DNA of 64,000 bases from Pseudomonadota bacterium (GTDB lineage Bacteria > Pseudomonadota > Alphaproteobacteria > Caulobacterales > Aquidulcibacteraceae): assembly GCA_020161405.1 (NCBI GenBank), contig JAIUOD010000002.1, positions 310,001-374,000 on the forward strand, written 5' to 3'. A model generated the notes under the pieces. The model ran no database searches. It was not told where the DNA came from and was given only the letters and a program-made list of their open reading frames with translations. The position numbers and the translations under genes were made by a program. The stretch's first letter is position 1. Each line of letters begins with the position of its first letter. This document shows positions 8,998 through 16,855 of the stretch, in pieces.

Positions 8998-9025
8998 AAG
9001 GGGGCATTTGCCCCCTTATTTTTTT
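8998..9025. terminator. Bidirectional terminator between convergent genes
   Basis: The stem AAGGGGGC (8998-9005) and GCCCCCTT (9010-9017) with loop ATTT is flanked by A-rich sequence on the left and T-rich sequence on the right. It can serve both the exported-protein gene (plus) and phaZ (minus), whose stop codon lies inside it. Confidence 0.85.
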
Positions 9026-10272
9026 TGTTTGTCATATTTTAAAATGAATTCCATTTGTTTGGGATAAATTTCTTCGCGGAATTTTCGCCCATTAAATACG
9101 CCATAATGACCAACGCCTTTTTGAATATGATCTAATTTCATATCTTTTGGAATATTTACGCATAAATCATGCGCTGCCTGTGTTTGGCCAATTCCTGAAA
9201 TATCATCCAACTCACCCTCAACCGTCATAAGGGCAACTTTGGTGATTTTTTCAGGCTTCACCAATCTGTCGCGGTGGTAAAAACAACCGCGCGGCAAATG
9301 ATGTTCTTGGAAAACTTTTTCAATGGTTTGAAGATAAAATTCTTCGGTCAAATCAAGAACCGATAAATATTCATCATAAAATTTACGATGTTTTGATGCG
9401 CCATCACCATCACCATCCACAAGGTGATTAAAATAATCTTTGTGCGCTTCAATATGTCTATCCTTATTAAGTGACATGAATGAATATAATTGCACAAACC
9501 CCGGATACACGCGCCTAAAAGCGCCAAGATTTGGAAGCGGAACGGTGTGAATCATATTTGATTTAAACCAAGTGAAAGGTCTTTCATCGGCAAGTTTGTT
9601 TGCAATTGTTGGGCTTTTTCGCGCATCAATTGGCGAACCAACAAAACACATAGTAGCAGGAAGATTTTTATCTTCATCCTCACTCATAAGGGCAATTGTC
9701 GCCAAAACTGGTGGCCCAGGTTGGCATACCGCAACAATATGTGCGCCGCCGCCAATATTATTAAGCATATTGCGAATATGATCTATATAATCATCTAAGT
9801 CAAAGCGCCCCGCCGCAATCGGAACTTCTTTTGCATCTGACCAATCGGAAATATAAACTTCATTATCAGGCAAAAATGCTTCAACTGTGCCGCGCAAAAG
9901 GGTTGCATAATGCCCTGATAGTGGCGCAACAATCAAAACACGCGGGTCATTGCCACGTTTTGCTTTTTTAACTGGCTTGCCATCCATAGTTCTTCTGAAA
10001 TGAAGCAGTCTTGCCCACGGACTTTCCCAAACTATTTCAGGGGTAACATCAACTTCAACACCATTTACAAATGTTGTATCAAGACCCCATTCAGGTTTTC
10101 CATAATTTCTTGTAATTGCTTCAAAAACATCCGATGCCGCCGATAATTGTTTGACCATTTTGGTGTCAACAAATGGATTCATAGGGTTTTTAAGCCAATA
10201 AGATTGAAATGAATTCAATGCCCGCATGGGTGCTAAAGCTGCACGTTGAAATTCAACCAATGAATATAACAA
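9016..10272 (-). CDS. phaZ: Intracellular polyhydroxyalkanoate (PHB) depolymerase
   Basis: 418 residues, the usual length of intracellular PHB depolymerases of the Ralstonia PhaZa1 type, which mobilise storage granules in the cytoplasm. The N-terminus MLYSLVEFQRAALAPMR is typical of the family and supports the TTG start at 10272, preceded by GGGGA on the minus strand. The nucleophile segment AVCQPGPPVLA puts Cys at 183, the position of the catalytic cysteine of PhaZa1. The Asp (GELDDISG, 356/357) and His (GVGHYGVF, 389) of the triad are also in place. No signal peptide is present, as expected for the intracellular class. The gene is single and ends at a shared terminator. A TGC-N3-GCA dyad just upstream (10292-10314) may be its operator, possibly for a PhaR-type repressor. 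Confidence 0.93.
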   Translation of the reverse strand: MLYSLVEFQRAALAPMRALNSFQSYWLKNPMNPFVDTKMVKQLSAASDVFEAITRNYGKPEWGLDTTFVNGVEVDVTPEIVWESPWARLLHFRRTMDGKPVKKAKRGNDPRVLIVAPLSGHYATLLRGTVEAFLPDNEVYISDWSDAKEVPIAAGRFDLDDYIDHIRNMLNNIGGGAHIVAVCQPGPPVLATIALMSEDEDKNLPATMCFVGSPIDARKSPTIANKLADERPFTWFKSNMIHTVPLPNLGAFRRVYPGFVQLYSFMSLNKDRHIEAHKDYFNHLVDGDGDGASKHRKFYDEYLSVLDLTEEFYLQTIEKVFQEHHLPRGCFYHRDRLVKPEKITKVALMTVEGELDDISGIGQTQAAHDLCVNIPKDMKLDHIQKGVGHYGVFNGRKFREEIYPKQMEFILKYDKQKK

Positions 10273-10291
10273 TTAATTATCCCCGATTTAT

Positions 10292-10314
10292 GCTATGTTG
10301 CGCTGCACAATAGC
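10292..10314. promoter_or_regulatory. 23-bp dyad upstream of phaZ (possible PhaR operator)
   Basis: An imperfect palindrome, GCTAT-N2-TGC-N3-GCA-N2-ATAGC, lies 20-42 bp before the phaZ start. The core TGC-N3-GCA resembles the CTGC-N3/4-GCAG boxes described for PhaR in other alphaproteobacteria. The match is by eye, and phaR is not in this window. Confidence 0.45.
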
Positions 10315-10373
10315 TTATAAATGCAAAAATGCAATTCTACTTAAGTTATAACATATTGGGGTTAATGCTTTTT

Positions 10374-11060
10374 CTACAATCCACTTTTATTTATAGATGC
10401 AATACATTGCGCCGTTTTTTTAGGGTCGGCTTGATCGCTAAAGAATGTTTTTAATTTTCCATCGCGCCCCATAAGATAAATTATACTTGAATGATCCATT
10501 GTATAATTTTGCGGTGATTGCTTATTTTCAACCTTATTATAGGCAACTTTAAATGCTTTAGCGGCTTTAGAAATTGCATCCTCACTTCCTGTTAGTGCCA
10601 TAAGGCCTTGTGGGAAACTTGGGGTGCTTACATATTCTTTCAAACGCTCTTTAGAATCGCGGGCTGGGTCAATAGTTATTAGAACTGGTTTAATTTGTGC
10701 AGCTAATTCTTTGTTTTGGGCGCTTAATTCAAAAATAGTTCTTTCCATAAATAGCAATGAATTTGGGCAAATGTCAGGGCAATATGTATAACCAAAATAA
10801 ATCATAGTTGGCGAACCAAGGAAATCTTTTTCGGTTTTTGGCTTACCATCTTGGTCAATTAAACTAAATGGCCCACCGATTTCGCCATAAGCACGCGAAT
10901 TACATTCATCATCAACATCAGAGCTTTTGGCAACAGACGGTAAGTGCCGTGAAAAATTTTGATAGGCCGCATAACCAAGAATTAAAACCAAAAGTGAAAC
11001 CGGAATAAATAAACCCGATAATATAGTTTTTTTTTCGTTATCTTTTTTCATTTTGCCCAT
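10374..11060 (-). CDS. SCO1/SenC family copper chaperone
   Basis: 228 residues with one N-terminal membrane anchor (about 13-32) and a periplasmic thioredoxin-like domain. The copper-binding set is complete: CPDIC (C94, C98) in YFGYTYCPDICPN and the distal His in YTMDHSS (H190). SCO proteins deliver copper to the CuA centre of cytochrome c oxidase or act as periplasmic thiol-redox proteins. The gene diverges from regB with 17-35 bp between starts, the senC/regB arrangement known in Rhodobacter, which supports a link between oxidase assembly and redox signalling. Start ATG 11060 is followed by MGKMKKDNEKK; a second ATG three codons later is an alternative. No copper genes are adjacent. Confidence 0.9.
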   Translation of the reverse strand: MGKMKKDNEKKTILSGLFIPVSLLVLILGYAAYQNFSRHLPSVAKSSDVDDECNSRAYGEIGGPFSLIDQDGKPKTEKDFLGSPTMIYFGYTYCPDICPNSLLFMERTIFELSAQNKELAAQIKPVLITIDPARDSKERLKEYVSTPSFPQGLMALTGSEDAISKAAKAFKVAYNKVENKQSPQNYTMDHSSIIYLMGRDGKLKTFFSDQADPKKTAQCIASINKSGL

Positions 11061-11077
11061 CTTTATGTTTCGTTTAA

Positions 11078-12454
11078 TTGGTTGTATGCCAAATCATGGC
11101 TTCAGGAAATAATATTTTTCAATTCAATCAAACAAAATCAGTAAAAGAATTGATTGGCGATGACAATAATGCACGTACAAGCCAGATTGGTCGCCTAAGA
11201 CTACGAACCTTGGTGGCATTACGTTGGCTTGCCATTATTGGCCAAACTGTTTCAATAGCCATAATTTCATTTGGCTTTGGTTATGATTTGCCGCTTACCA
11301 CCTGCTTTTCGGCAATTGCGGCATCGGCGTGGTTTAATATTATTCTTGCCTTTGCATTGCCATCACAAAGACTTTTAAAACAATGGGAGGCCGCATCCCA
11401 ATTAGCGTTTGATATATTACAGCTTACATTTTTGGTATATATAACGGGCGGTATTGCCAATCCATTTGCCATTTTACTTATTGCGCCAGCCACAATAGCG
11501 GCATCGACATTGCGTGTTCATTGGGTGGCAATTTTAATTACATTAGTTTTAGCCTGTGTCGTAATACTTTATAATTCACCACATCCTTTGCCATGGGATA
11601 AAGCAAGTCAGTTAATATTATTGCCATTATATAAGACTGGCATAACAACGGCATTGATAACAGGCGTGATTTTCACATCCGCCTATGCATGGCGCGTTGC
11701 CGCCGAAGAATCGCGCCTTGCAGATGCCCTTGTTGCAACTCAGGCAATTTTAGCGCGCGAACAACGCCTTGCAGCGGTTGGCGGCCTTGCGGCGGCGGCG
11801 GCGCATGAATTGGGCACACCGCTTGCGACAATTCAATTAACCGCAAAAGAGATGACGCGCGCGTTAAAAGATGGCCAAGATAAGGAAGATGCCGAATTAA
11901 TACTTGAACAATCATTACGTTGCCGCGAGATTTTGCGAAATCTTTCAATGCATAATAGTTTTTCAGATCCGACAATTGTATCGCTTCCAATCGGTCTTTT
12001 ACTTCGTGAAGCAGCTGAACGGCATTCTAATAATATAAGCAAAGCAATAGTATATGATATTGAAACCAAGGATGCCGAAGATTTAATCGTCTTGCGTATG
12101 CCAGAGATTATTTATGGCCTTGGAAATTTCATTGAAAATGCAATCTCTTATGCCAAAGAAAAGGTCATAATTTCGTCCAAATGGGATTCTAAATACATAA
12201 TTGTCAAAATAATTGATGATGGCAAAGGCTTTGACCCCGATATTTTGCCGCGCTTGGGTGAACCATATGTTTCAACACGAACCGCGGGAACGGTGGGTGC
12301 GCAAACCCGTGAAGGTATGGGCTTGGGCTTCTTCATTGCAAAGACTTTGCTTGAACGTTCTGGCGCGCAAATTAGTTTTGGAAACCAAATAGGCGGCAAA
12401 ACAGGTGCAATAGTAAGGATTGTTTGGACACGAAGTAATATTGAACAAAAATAA
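11078..12454 (+). CDS. regB: Redox sensor histidine kinase RegB/ActS/PrrB
   Basis: 458 residues from the first possible start; ATG 11096 (MASGNN) is an alternative. Six hydrophobic segments occupy about 45-205 and include GGIANPF (124-130), the conserved quinone-sensing loop of RegB. The H-box VGGLAAAAAHELGTPLA carries phospho-acceptor H243, and RCREILRNLS holds C282, matching the redox-active cysteine of RegB. The ATPase domain has an N-box (NFIENAISYA) and G-boxes (DDGKGFDP, GMGLGFF). In alphaproteobacteria this kinase phosphorylates RegA under reducing conditions to control respiration, CO2 and nitrogen metabolism. The gene diverges from sco, and two SIMPL genes separate it from its partner regA, an unusual spacing. 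The 12-bp gap to the first SIMPL gene suggests an operon. Confidence 0.93.
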   Translation: MVVCQIMASGNNIFQFNQTKSVKELIGDDNNARTSQIGRLRLRTLVALRWLAIIGQTVSIAIISFGFGYDLPLTTCFSAIAASAWFNIILAFALPSQRLLKQWEAASQLAFDILQLTFLVYITGGIANPFAILLIAPATIAASTLRVHWVAILITLVLACVVILYNSPHPLPWDKASQLILLPLYKTGITTALITGVIFTSAYAWRVAAEESRLADALVATQAILAREQRLAAVGGLAAAAAHELGTPLATIQLTAKEMTRALKDGQDKEDAELILEQSLRCREILRNLSMHNSFSDPTIVSLPIGLLLREAAERHSNNISKAIVYDIETKDAEDLIVLRMPEIIYGLGNFIENAISYAKEKVIISSKWDSKYIIVKIIDDGKGFDPDILPRLGEPYVSTRTAGTVGAQTREGMGLGFFIAKTLLERSGAQISFGNQIGGKTGAIVRIVWTRSNIEQK

Positions 12455-12466
12455 AAGGGGAAGAAT

Positions 12467-13336
12467 ATGAATTTTACCAAATTCACTTTAATAACATTGG
12501 CATTATTTGCACCGCAAATTTCAAGCGCGCAAAATTCAACACCCCAAAACATTGTCAAAACTATTAACGGACCATCTGATACACCAAATTACGCGGCACT
12601 TGAGCCATATTGGGCGCGAAAACCAGTAGTTGAGATATTGGGACGCTCAAAAATGGAATTTGAATCAAATAAAGCAAAGTTGAAATTTATAGTTGCCGAG
12701 GTTGATAAAGACCCAGAGCAAGCATTATTAAAAGTATCTAAAAATACTCAGCCTGTAATTGAAAAAATTATGGGAATTTTAGGCAAGGATGGTCGTGTCG
12801 ATGTAAATTATTATCGCGATGTTATTTATCAACAATATAAGGATAAAGACGGTAATAAAATTGAAAACACACGTGAAGATAAAATTGAAAATTATGTTAT
12901 TGGTTGGTCAATCATTATAGAAACTAAAAACATAAGCCTTATACCAAAAATACGTGCCGAAGTTTTGGCGATTGAAAATTCAAGAATGACGGATAAGGTT
13001 GAATATTCATTTTCTCCAACACCAATTCAAGAACGCCAGTTGTTTACTGCCGCAATTGAAGATGGAAAAGAGCGTGCTAAAATCATTTCGGATTCTTATG
13101 GCGTCAAATTGAAATTACTTATCACACAAGAAGGGCGTAGTGAGTGTTTAAGTTCACCGTCTGGATATGGTGAAACAAATTCAGGAAGTATGAAATCATA
13201 TTCGGGTGATAAAGAGAGTATAGCTGTTACAGGAACAAGAATGAAACCGCGCCCAGTTGATTTAATAATGCCTGCTTCACCTGAAACCCACGAGTTGAAA
13301 TCGTTGGTTTGTATGGTTTATGCGGTTGAGAGATAG
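12467..13336 (+). CDS. Periplasmic SIMPL (DUF541) domain protein, copy 1
   Basis: 289 residues. The signal peptide (hydrophobic 5-18, likely cleavage after SSA) is followed by a SIMPL/DUF541 domain: VEILGRSKMEFESNKAKLKFIVAEVDKDPEQAL, then LKVSKNTQPVIEKIMGILGK, and a C-terminal RAKIISDSYGVKLK segment. SIMPL proteins are exported proteins of poorly known function; a few have been tied to oxidative stress or signalling. Two cysteines near the C-terminus (SECLSS and LVCMVYA) recur in the neighbouring copy and could pair. The gene starts 12 bp after regB with a GGGGAAG ribosome-binding site, and its paralogue follows 9 bp later, so regB-SIMPL-SIMPL-regA is probably one transcript. The family call is good; a link to redox sensing is inferred from position only. 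Confidence 0.82.
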   Translation: MNFTKFTLITLALFAPQISSAQNSTPQNIVKTINGPSDTPNYAALEPYWARKPVVEILGRSKMEFESNKAKLKFIVAEVDKDPEQALLKVSKNTQPVIEKIMGILGKDGRVDVNYYRDVIYQQYKDKDGNKIENTREDKIENYVIGWSIIIETKNISLIPKIRAEVLAIENSRMTDKVEYSFSPTPIQERQLFTAAIEDGKERAKIISDSYGVKLKLLITQEGRSECLSSPSGYGETNSGSMKSYSGDKESIAVTGTRMKPRPVDLIMPASPETHELKSLVCMVYAVER

Positions 13337-13345
13337 GGGATAAAG

Positions 13346-14221
13346 ATGAAATTTACAAAACTTTCTTTAATTGCATTGGCAATATTCGCACCTCAAATTT
13401 CAAGCGCGCAAAATGTTGTAAAAACTGTTTCTGGGCCATCTGATAATCCGCCTTATGCTGCGATTAAACCTTATTGGATTGATAAGCCAGTTATAGAGGT
13501 TATTGGTCGTTCTAATGTTATGTTTAATCCGAACCGCGTTAGTATGAATTTTTCAGTGCAAGAAATAAATGAAAATGCCGATGAGGGTTTGGCAAAGCTT
13601 ACCAAACGCACAAAACCCGTGATTGAAAAAGTAAAATCAATGCTTGGCAAAGATGATTCAATCACTGTGAATTATCGCCGCGAAGCTATTTATCAACAAT
13701 ATAAGGATAAAGAAGGCAATAAGATTTCAAATCAACGTGAGGATAAAATTGAAAATTATGTTCTGCATTGGGATATTGCCATTACAACCCAAAAATTTGA
13801 AATTGTGCCAAAAATAAAGGCTGAAATTTTGGCAATTGGTAATTCAAAAATGAATGGTACGGAATATTATTCCTTTATTCCATCAACAGAACAAACCCGC
13901 CAAGTTTTCCAAACCGCAGTTGAAGATGGCGCACGCCGTGCCGAAGTTGTTGCAAGTATCAATAAAGGCAGCAAGCTAAAATTATTGGTGGTTCAAGAAG
14001 GCCAAAGCCAATGTTTAAGTTCGCCAACAACGCAAACTGGTGAAGTTTATGACCGTGAAGCTTCTATTAATGTTCCTAGTGTAGATTATCATCCCGAACC
14101 AGTTCTAGCGCCTGCAAATGAAAAGGTTCAAGTACTTCAAGCCAATGACCTAATAATGCCATCTGCGCCCGCAAAATATCCTTTAGAGGCATCAGTGTGC
14201 ATGGTTTATGCAATCGAATAA
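13346..14221 (+). CDS. Periplasmic SIMPL (DUF541) domain protein, copy 2
   Basis: 291 residues, a tandem paralogue of the preceding gene. The signal peptides are nearly identical (both end in FAPQISSAQN), and the copies share GPSD, YQQYKDK(D/E)GNKI, REDKIENYV and the C-terminal Cys motifs (SQCLSS, SVCMVYA). Relative to copy 1 it has a longer, Pro-rich insertion before the last motif (about 245-275). The domain layout is signal peptide, SIMPL core (about 45-215), then a Cys-containing tail; the mature protein should be periplasmic. Similarity is spread over the whole length, so the pair arose by gene duplication in place. An 84-bp gap with no obvious terminator separates it from regA. Confidence 0.82.
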   Translation: MKFTKLSLIALAIFAPQISSAQNVVKTVSGPSDNPPYAAIKPYWIDKPVIEVIGRSNVMFNPNRVSMNFSVQEINENADEGLAKLTKRTKPVIEKVKSMLGKDDSITVNYRREAIYQQYKDKEGNKISNQREDKIENYVLHWDIAITTQKFEIVPKIKAEILAIGNSKMNGTEYYSFIPSTEQTRQVFQTAVEDGARRAEVVASINKGSKLKLLVVQEGQSQCLSSPTTQTGEVYDREASINVPSVDYHPEPVLAPANEKVQVLQANDLIMPSAPAKYPLEASVCMVYAIE

Positions 14222-14305
14222 TAATGGGGATGTTCCATCTTCTTGCGTGATTGACATTCAAACACTAAAAGGCAATATCGTGCAGTAACGCCTGGGGATA
14301 TTGTA

Positions 14306-14866
14306 ATGGTTGAGAATTTAGCCGCGCTTCTTGAAACTATCGAAGATAAAACACTTTTGATAATGGATGATGATGGCCCTTTGCGAATGCGTATGTCACG
14401 CGCCCTTGAATCGCGTGGCTTTCAAGTGAAAACTGCCCAAGGTGTGCATGAGGCTTTGGCAATAGTACGTGAAAGCCCACCTGCATTTGCGGTTCTTGAT
14501 ATGCGCCTTGAAGATGGTTCTGGCCTTACTGTGGTTGAAGAAATGCATAATTTGCGCCCTGATGCGCGCGTTGTAATGCTTACTGGCTATGGTAATATCG
14601 CAACTGCAGTTGCGGCGGTAAAAGCAGGGGCTGCGGATTATCTTGCAAAACCTGCGGATGCTGATGATGTTATGAAGGCGCTTTTGGCACTTAAAGATGA
14701 TTTACCAGAGCCACCAGAAAATCCAATGTCTGCGGACCGTGTTCGCTGGGAACATATTCAGCGCGTCTATGAGCTTTGCGGCAATAATGTTTCCGAAACT
14801 GCGCGCCGCCTTAATATGCACCGCCGCACATTACAGCGCATACTTGCAAAGCGCGCCCCAAGATAA
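14306..14866 (+). CDS. regA: Redox response regulator RegA/ActR/PrrA
   Basis: 186 residues, the typical RegA length. The receiver domain (about 15-130) has the acidic pocket MDDDGPL (21-23), phospho-acceptor D65 in AVLDMRLEDGSG, Thr in MLTGYG and Lys in YLAKPAD. A Pro-rich linker (DLPEPPENP) leads to a Fis-type helix-turn-helix, NNVSETARRLNMHRRTLQRI (about 154-180), the hallmark of this regulator. It is the DNA-binding partner of RegB and controls aerobic/anaerobic energy metabolism genes in alphaproteobacteria. It lies downstream of the SIMPL pair in the regB transcript direction. An earlier in-frame start is unlikely because the family begins just before the receiver domain. Confidence 0.93.
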   Translation: MVENLAALLETIEDKTLLIMDDDGPLRMRMSRALESRGFQVKTAQGVHEALAIVRESPPAFAVLDMRLEDGSGLTVVEEMHNLRPDARVVMLTGYGNIATAVAAVKAGAADYLAKPADADDVMKALLALKDDLPEPPENPMSADRVRWEHIQRVYELCGNNVSETARRLNMHRRTLQRILAKRAPR

Positions 14867-14870
14867 AAAT

Positions 14871-14885
14871 AAAACCTAAGGTTTT
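14871..14885. promoter_or_regulatory. 15-bp palindrome upstream of carbonic anhydrase, second copy
   Basis: AAAACCTAAGGTTTT is a 7-1-7 perfect palindrome starting 4 bp after the regA stop. It is the twin of the site at 1533-1547. Because T-rich sequence follows (14891-14907), it could instead act as a weak terminator for regA. Confidence 0.35.
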
Positions 14886-14948
14886 AGCAAAGGTTTTTTA
14901 ATTTTTTCGGATTAAAAGTGTCCCATACTTTTGGGTTCGGAGAGATTA

Positions 14949-15833
14949 ATGAAAAACCTTGGCTTAACTATACTTTTGGCATCATTTTTGTCTTATCCTG
15001 TTATAGCAGAGGAACCCATTGGTCATGGTGGACATGCCAAGGTAAAAGCCGCAAAAAAAGCTGAACCAAAACATGTAACACCAAAGGCAGAACCGAAAAA
15101 GCACGAAGAAGAAAAACATGAAAGCGCAAAGCATGTAGATGCTAAACCGCAAGCTCATACCGTCCATTGGTCTTATGAGGGTGAACATGGTGCCGAACAT
15201 TGGGGCGATATTGCGGGCAATGAAACCTGTAAACTTGGTAAAGTACAAACGCCAATAAATATAATGACAAGAAGCGTCGAAAGCGCACCAATTTCGCCAA
15301 TCCGTTTCAATTATACAATGTCAAATGGCGAAGTAATAAATAATGGTCACACTTTACAAGTGAATTTCAAACCTGGAAATTCAATTGATGTTGATGGCAC
15401 GAATTATGCCCTATTACAATTTCACTTCCACGCCCCAAGCGAGGAGGGGTTTGACAATATACGCTATCCAATGGTTGCCCATTTTGTTCACAAATCAGCC
15501 GAAGGCAGATTGGCAGTGGTCGCGCTTTTATTCACTGTCGGCAATGAAAACCAAATTTTGAAAAATGTTTTTGCCAAATTTCCACCCCATGAAGGCCAAA
15601 AAGCCGATATTCCAAACCTTGATTTAGGGCGAATTTTTAACGGCAGCCAAAAATATTATAGCTTCATGGGATCGCTAACCACACCGCCATGCTCAGAAGG
15701 CGTAAAATGGCATGTTTTAAAAACCAGCCAAGAAATATCATTAAACCAATTAATAGACTTCAAAAGCCTATATCCCGAAAACGCAAGACCGTTTCAGCCG
15801 ATTAATAATAGGGAAATTAGGGTAAGTGAATAA
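14949..15833 (+). CDS. Periplasmic alpha-carbonic anhydrase
   Basis: 294 residues from ATG 14949, chosen over an in-frame TTG at 14931 because GGAGAG (14939-14944) sits just before the ATG. A signal peptide (cleavage after VIA, residue 20) is followed by a His/Lys/Glu-rich linker of about 50 residues and the alpha-class domain (about 73-294). The zinc ligands are present: HFH (H159, H161) in LLQFHFHAPSEE and H178 in MVAHFVHKS. TTPPCSEGV near the C-terminus is the family signature, and C94 with the Cys of that motif should form the usual disulfide. It interconverts CO2 and bicarbonate in the periplasm. The His-rich linker might buffer zinc, which is inference. The gene follows regA but has its own leader with a shared palindrome. 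Confidence 0.92.
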   Translation: MKNLGLTILLASFLSYPVIAEEPIGHGGHAKVKAAKKAEPKHVTPKAEPKKHEEEKHESAKHVDAKPQAHTVHWSYEGEHGAEHWGDIAGNETCKLGKVQTPINIMTRSVESAPISPIRFNYTMSNGEVINNGHTLQVNFKPGNSIDVDGTNYALLQFHFHAPSEEGFDNIRYPMVAHFVHKSAEGRLAVVALLFTVGNENQILKNVFAKFPPHEGQKADIPNLDLGRIFNGSQKYYSFMGSLTTPPCSEGVKWHVLKTSQEISLNQLIDFKSLYPENARPFQPINNREIRVSE

Positions 15834-15866
15834 ATCTCAAAACCACATGAAGCTTTTGGCTTGAGC

Positions 15867-16769
15867 TTATGTGGCGCAATAGTCTGGCATAAGGCTTTCT
15901 ACCCAATCTATAAAAACTTGTGAACGTAGTGGAACGTTTCGTCTTTGCGGCGTAATTAAGGTTATTATTAATGGGCTTGGTTCATATTCTGGTAAAATCC
16001 TTACTAATTCGCCACTTAGTAAATAATCACGCACGCCAGCAAAAGGAACTTGGATTATACCAAAGCCAGCACGACAAGCTAAAGAATAAGATATTGAATT
16101 ATTTACCCGAATTTTGGATTGCATATTAATTTCGCGCGTTTCTTTGCCAATTTGATACTCAAAAACTGCATTAGGTGGGCCAAATTTTGTATCATAATCT
16201 ACAAGAAAATGTTTGCTTAAATCTTCAAGTTTTTCAATTGCGCCATATTTTTCAATATATGTTTTAGAAGCGCAATTAACCATTGGTTTTTCGCCAATAA
16301 TTTTTTGCCCCAATCCTAAGTTTTGTTTGCTTCCGACCCTTAAAACGCAATCAAAGCCTTCTTGAATTACATCAACTTCTCTATCTGTGCATGAAAGCTC
16401 TAGTGTTAGATTGGGATATTTTTCCATAAATTCGCTTAGTTTTGGTATTATTAATTTACTGGCTAAGCTAATTGACATATCAATTCGTAATTTTCCCGAA
16501 ATTTTTTCATGGCCATTTTTATATTGTGTAAAGGCCTCGTCAAAATCGAATAAAATATTTTGCGCACGTTCGTAAAATTCAACACCATGATGCGTAAGAT
16601 TTACCATTCTTGTGGTTCGAAAAAATAGCTTCACGCCAATTTCATCTTCCAAACGCGCAATATGCGCCGAGATAGCTGATTTTGGAATTTCCATTTCATC
16701 AGCAGCTTTTGTGAAGCTTCTATAGTCGGCAACTTTTTTAAAAATTTCTAAAGATTTTATTTTGTCCAT
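15867..16769 (-). CDS. LysR family transcriptional regulator
   Basis: 300 residues, the standard LysR length. The N-terminal winged helix-turn-helix (about 1-60) reads KSLEIFKKVADYRSFTKAADEMEIPKSAISAHIARLEDEIGVKLFFRTTR. A linker helix and a substrate-binding-like effector domain (about 90-295) follow. DRTRR-type variants common in this branch include RTTRMVNLTHHGVEFYERA, placing it with the CrgA/AaeR-like LysR group, often regulators of neighbouring oxidoreductases. It diverges from an SDR gene across 86 bp containing a perfect 10-bp inverted repeat, the classic LysR divergon in which the regulator controls the adjacent gene and itself. The effector is unknown. Confidence 0.88.
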   Translation of the reverse strand: MDKIKSLEIFKKVADYRSFTKAADEMEIPKSAISAHIARLEDEIGVKLFFRTTRMVNLTHHGVEFYERAQNILFDFDEAFTQYKNGHEKISGKLRIDMSISLASKLIIPKLSEFMEKYPNLTLELSCTDREVDVIQEGFDCVLRVGSKQNLGLGQKIIGEKPMVNCASKTYIEKYGAIEKLEDLSKHFLVDYDTKFGPPNAVFEYQIGKETREINMQSKIRVNNSISYSLACRAGFGIIQVPFAGVRDYLLSGELVRILPEYEPSPLIITLITPQRRNVPLRSQVFIDWVESLMPDYCAT

Positions 16770-16804
16770 TGTTCATGTTTTCCGAACACAGATTTCATTA
16801 TTTG

Positions 16805-16841
16805 TGCCTTTATACAGGATAATCTGAACTATATAAAGGCA
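16805..16841. promoter_or_regulatory. Perfect 10-bp inverted repeat in the LysR/SDR intergenic region
   Basis: TGCCTTTATA (16805-16814) and TATAAAGGCA (16832-16841) are exact reverse complements with a 17-bp spacer, ending 14 bp before the SDR start. The placement suits a LysR-family binding site overlapping the SDR promoter. The assignment to this LysR protein is inferred from position. Confidence 0.55.
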
Positions 16842-16855
16842 TAAAGGAGAAATCA

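Noticed and set aside
12452-12466. Possible regulatory role for the 12-bp gap between regB and the first SIMPL gene
   Set aside because: It contains only an AAAAGGGGAAG ribosome-binding site; nothing else fits.
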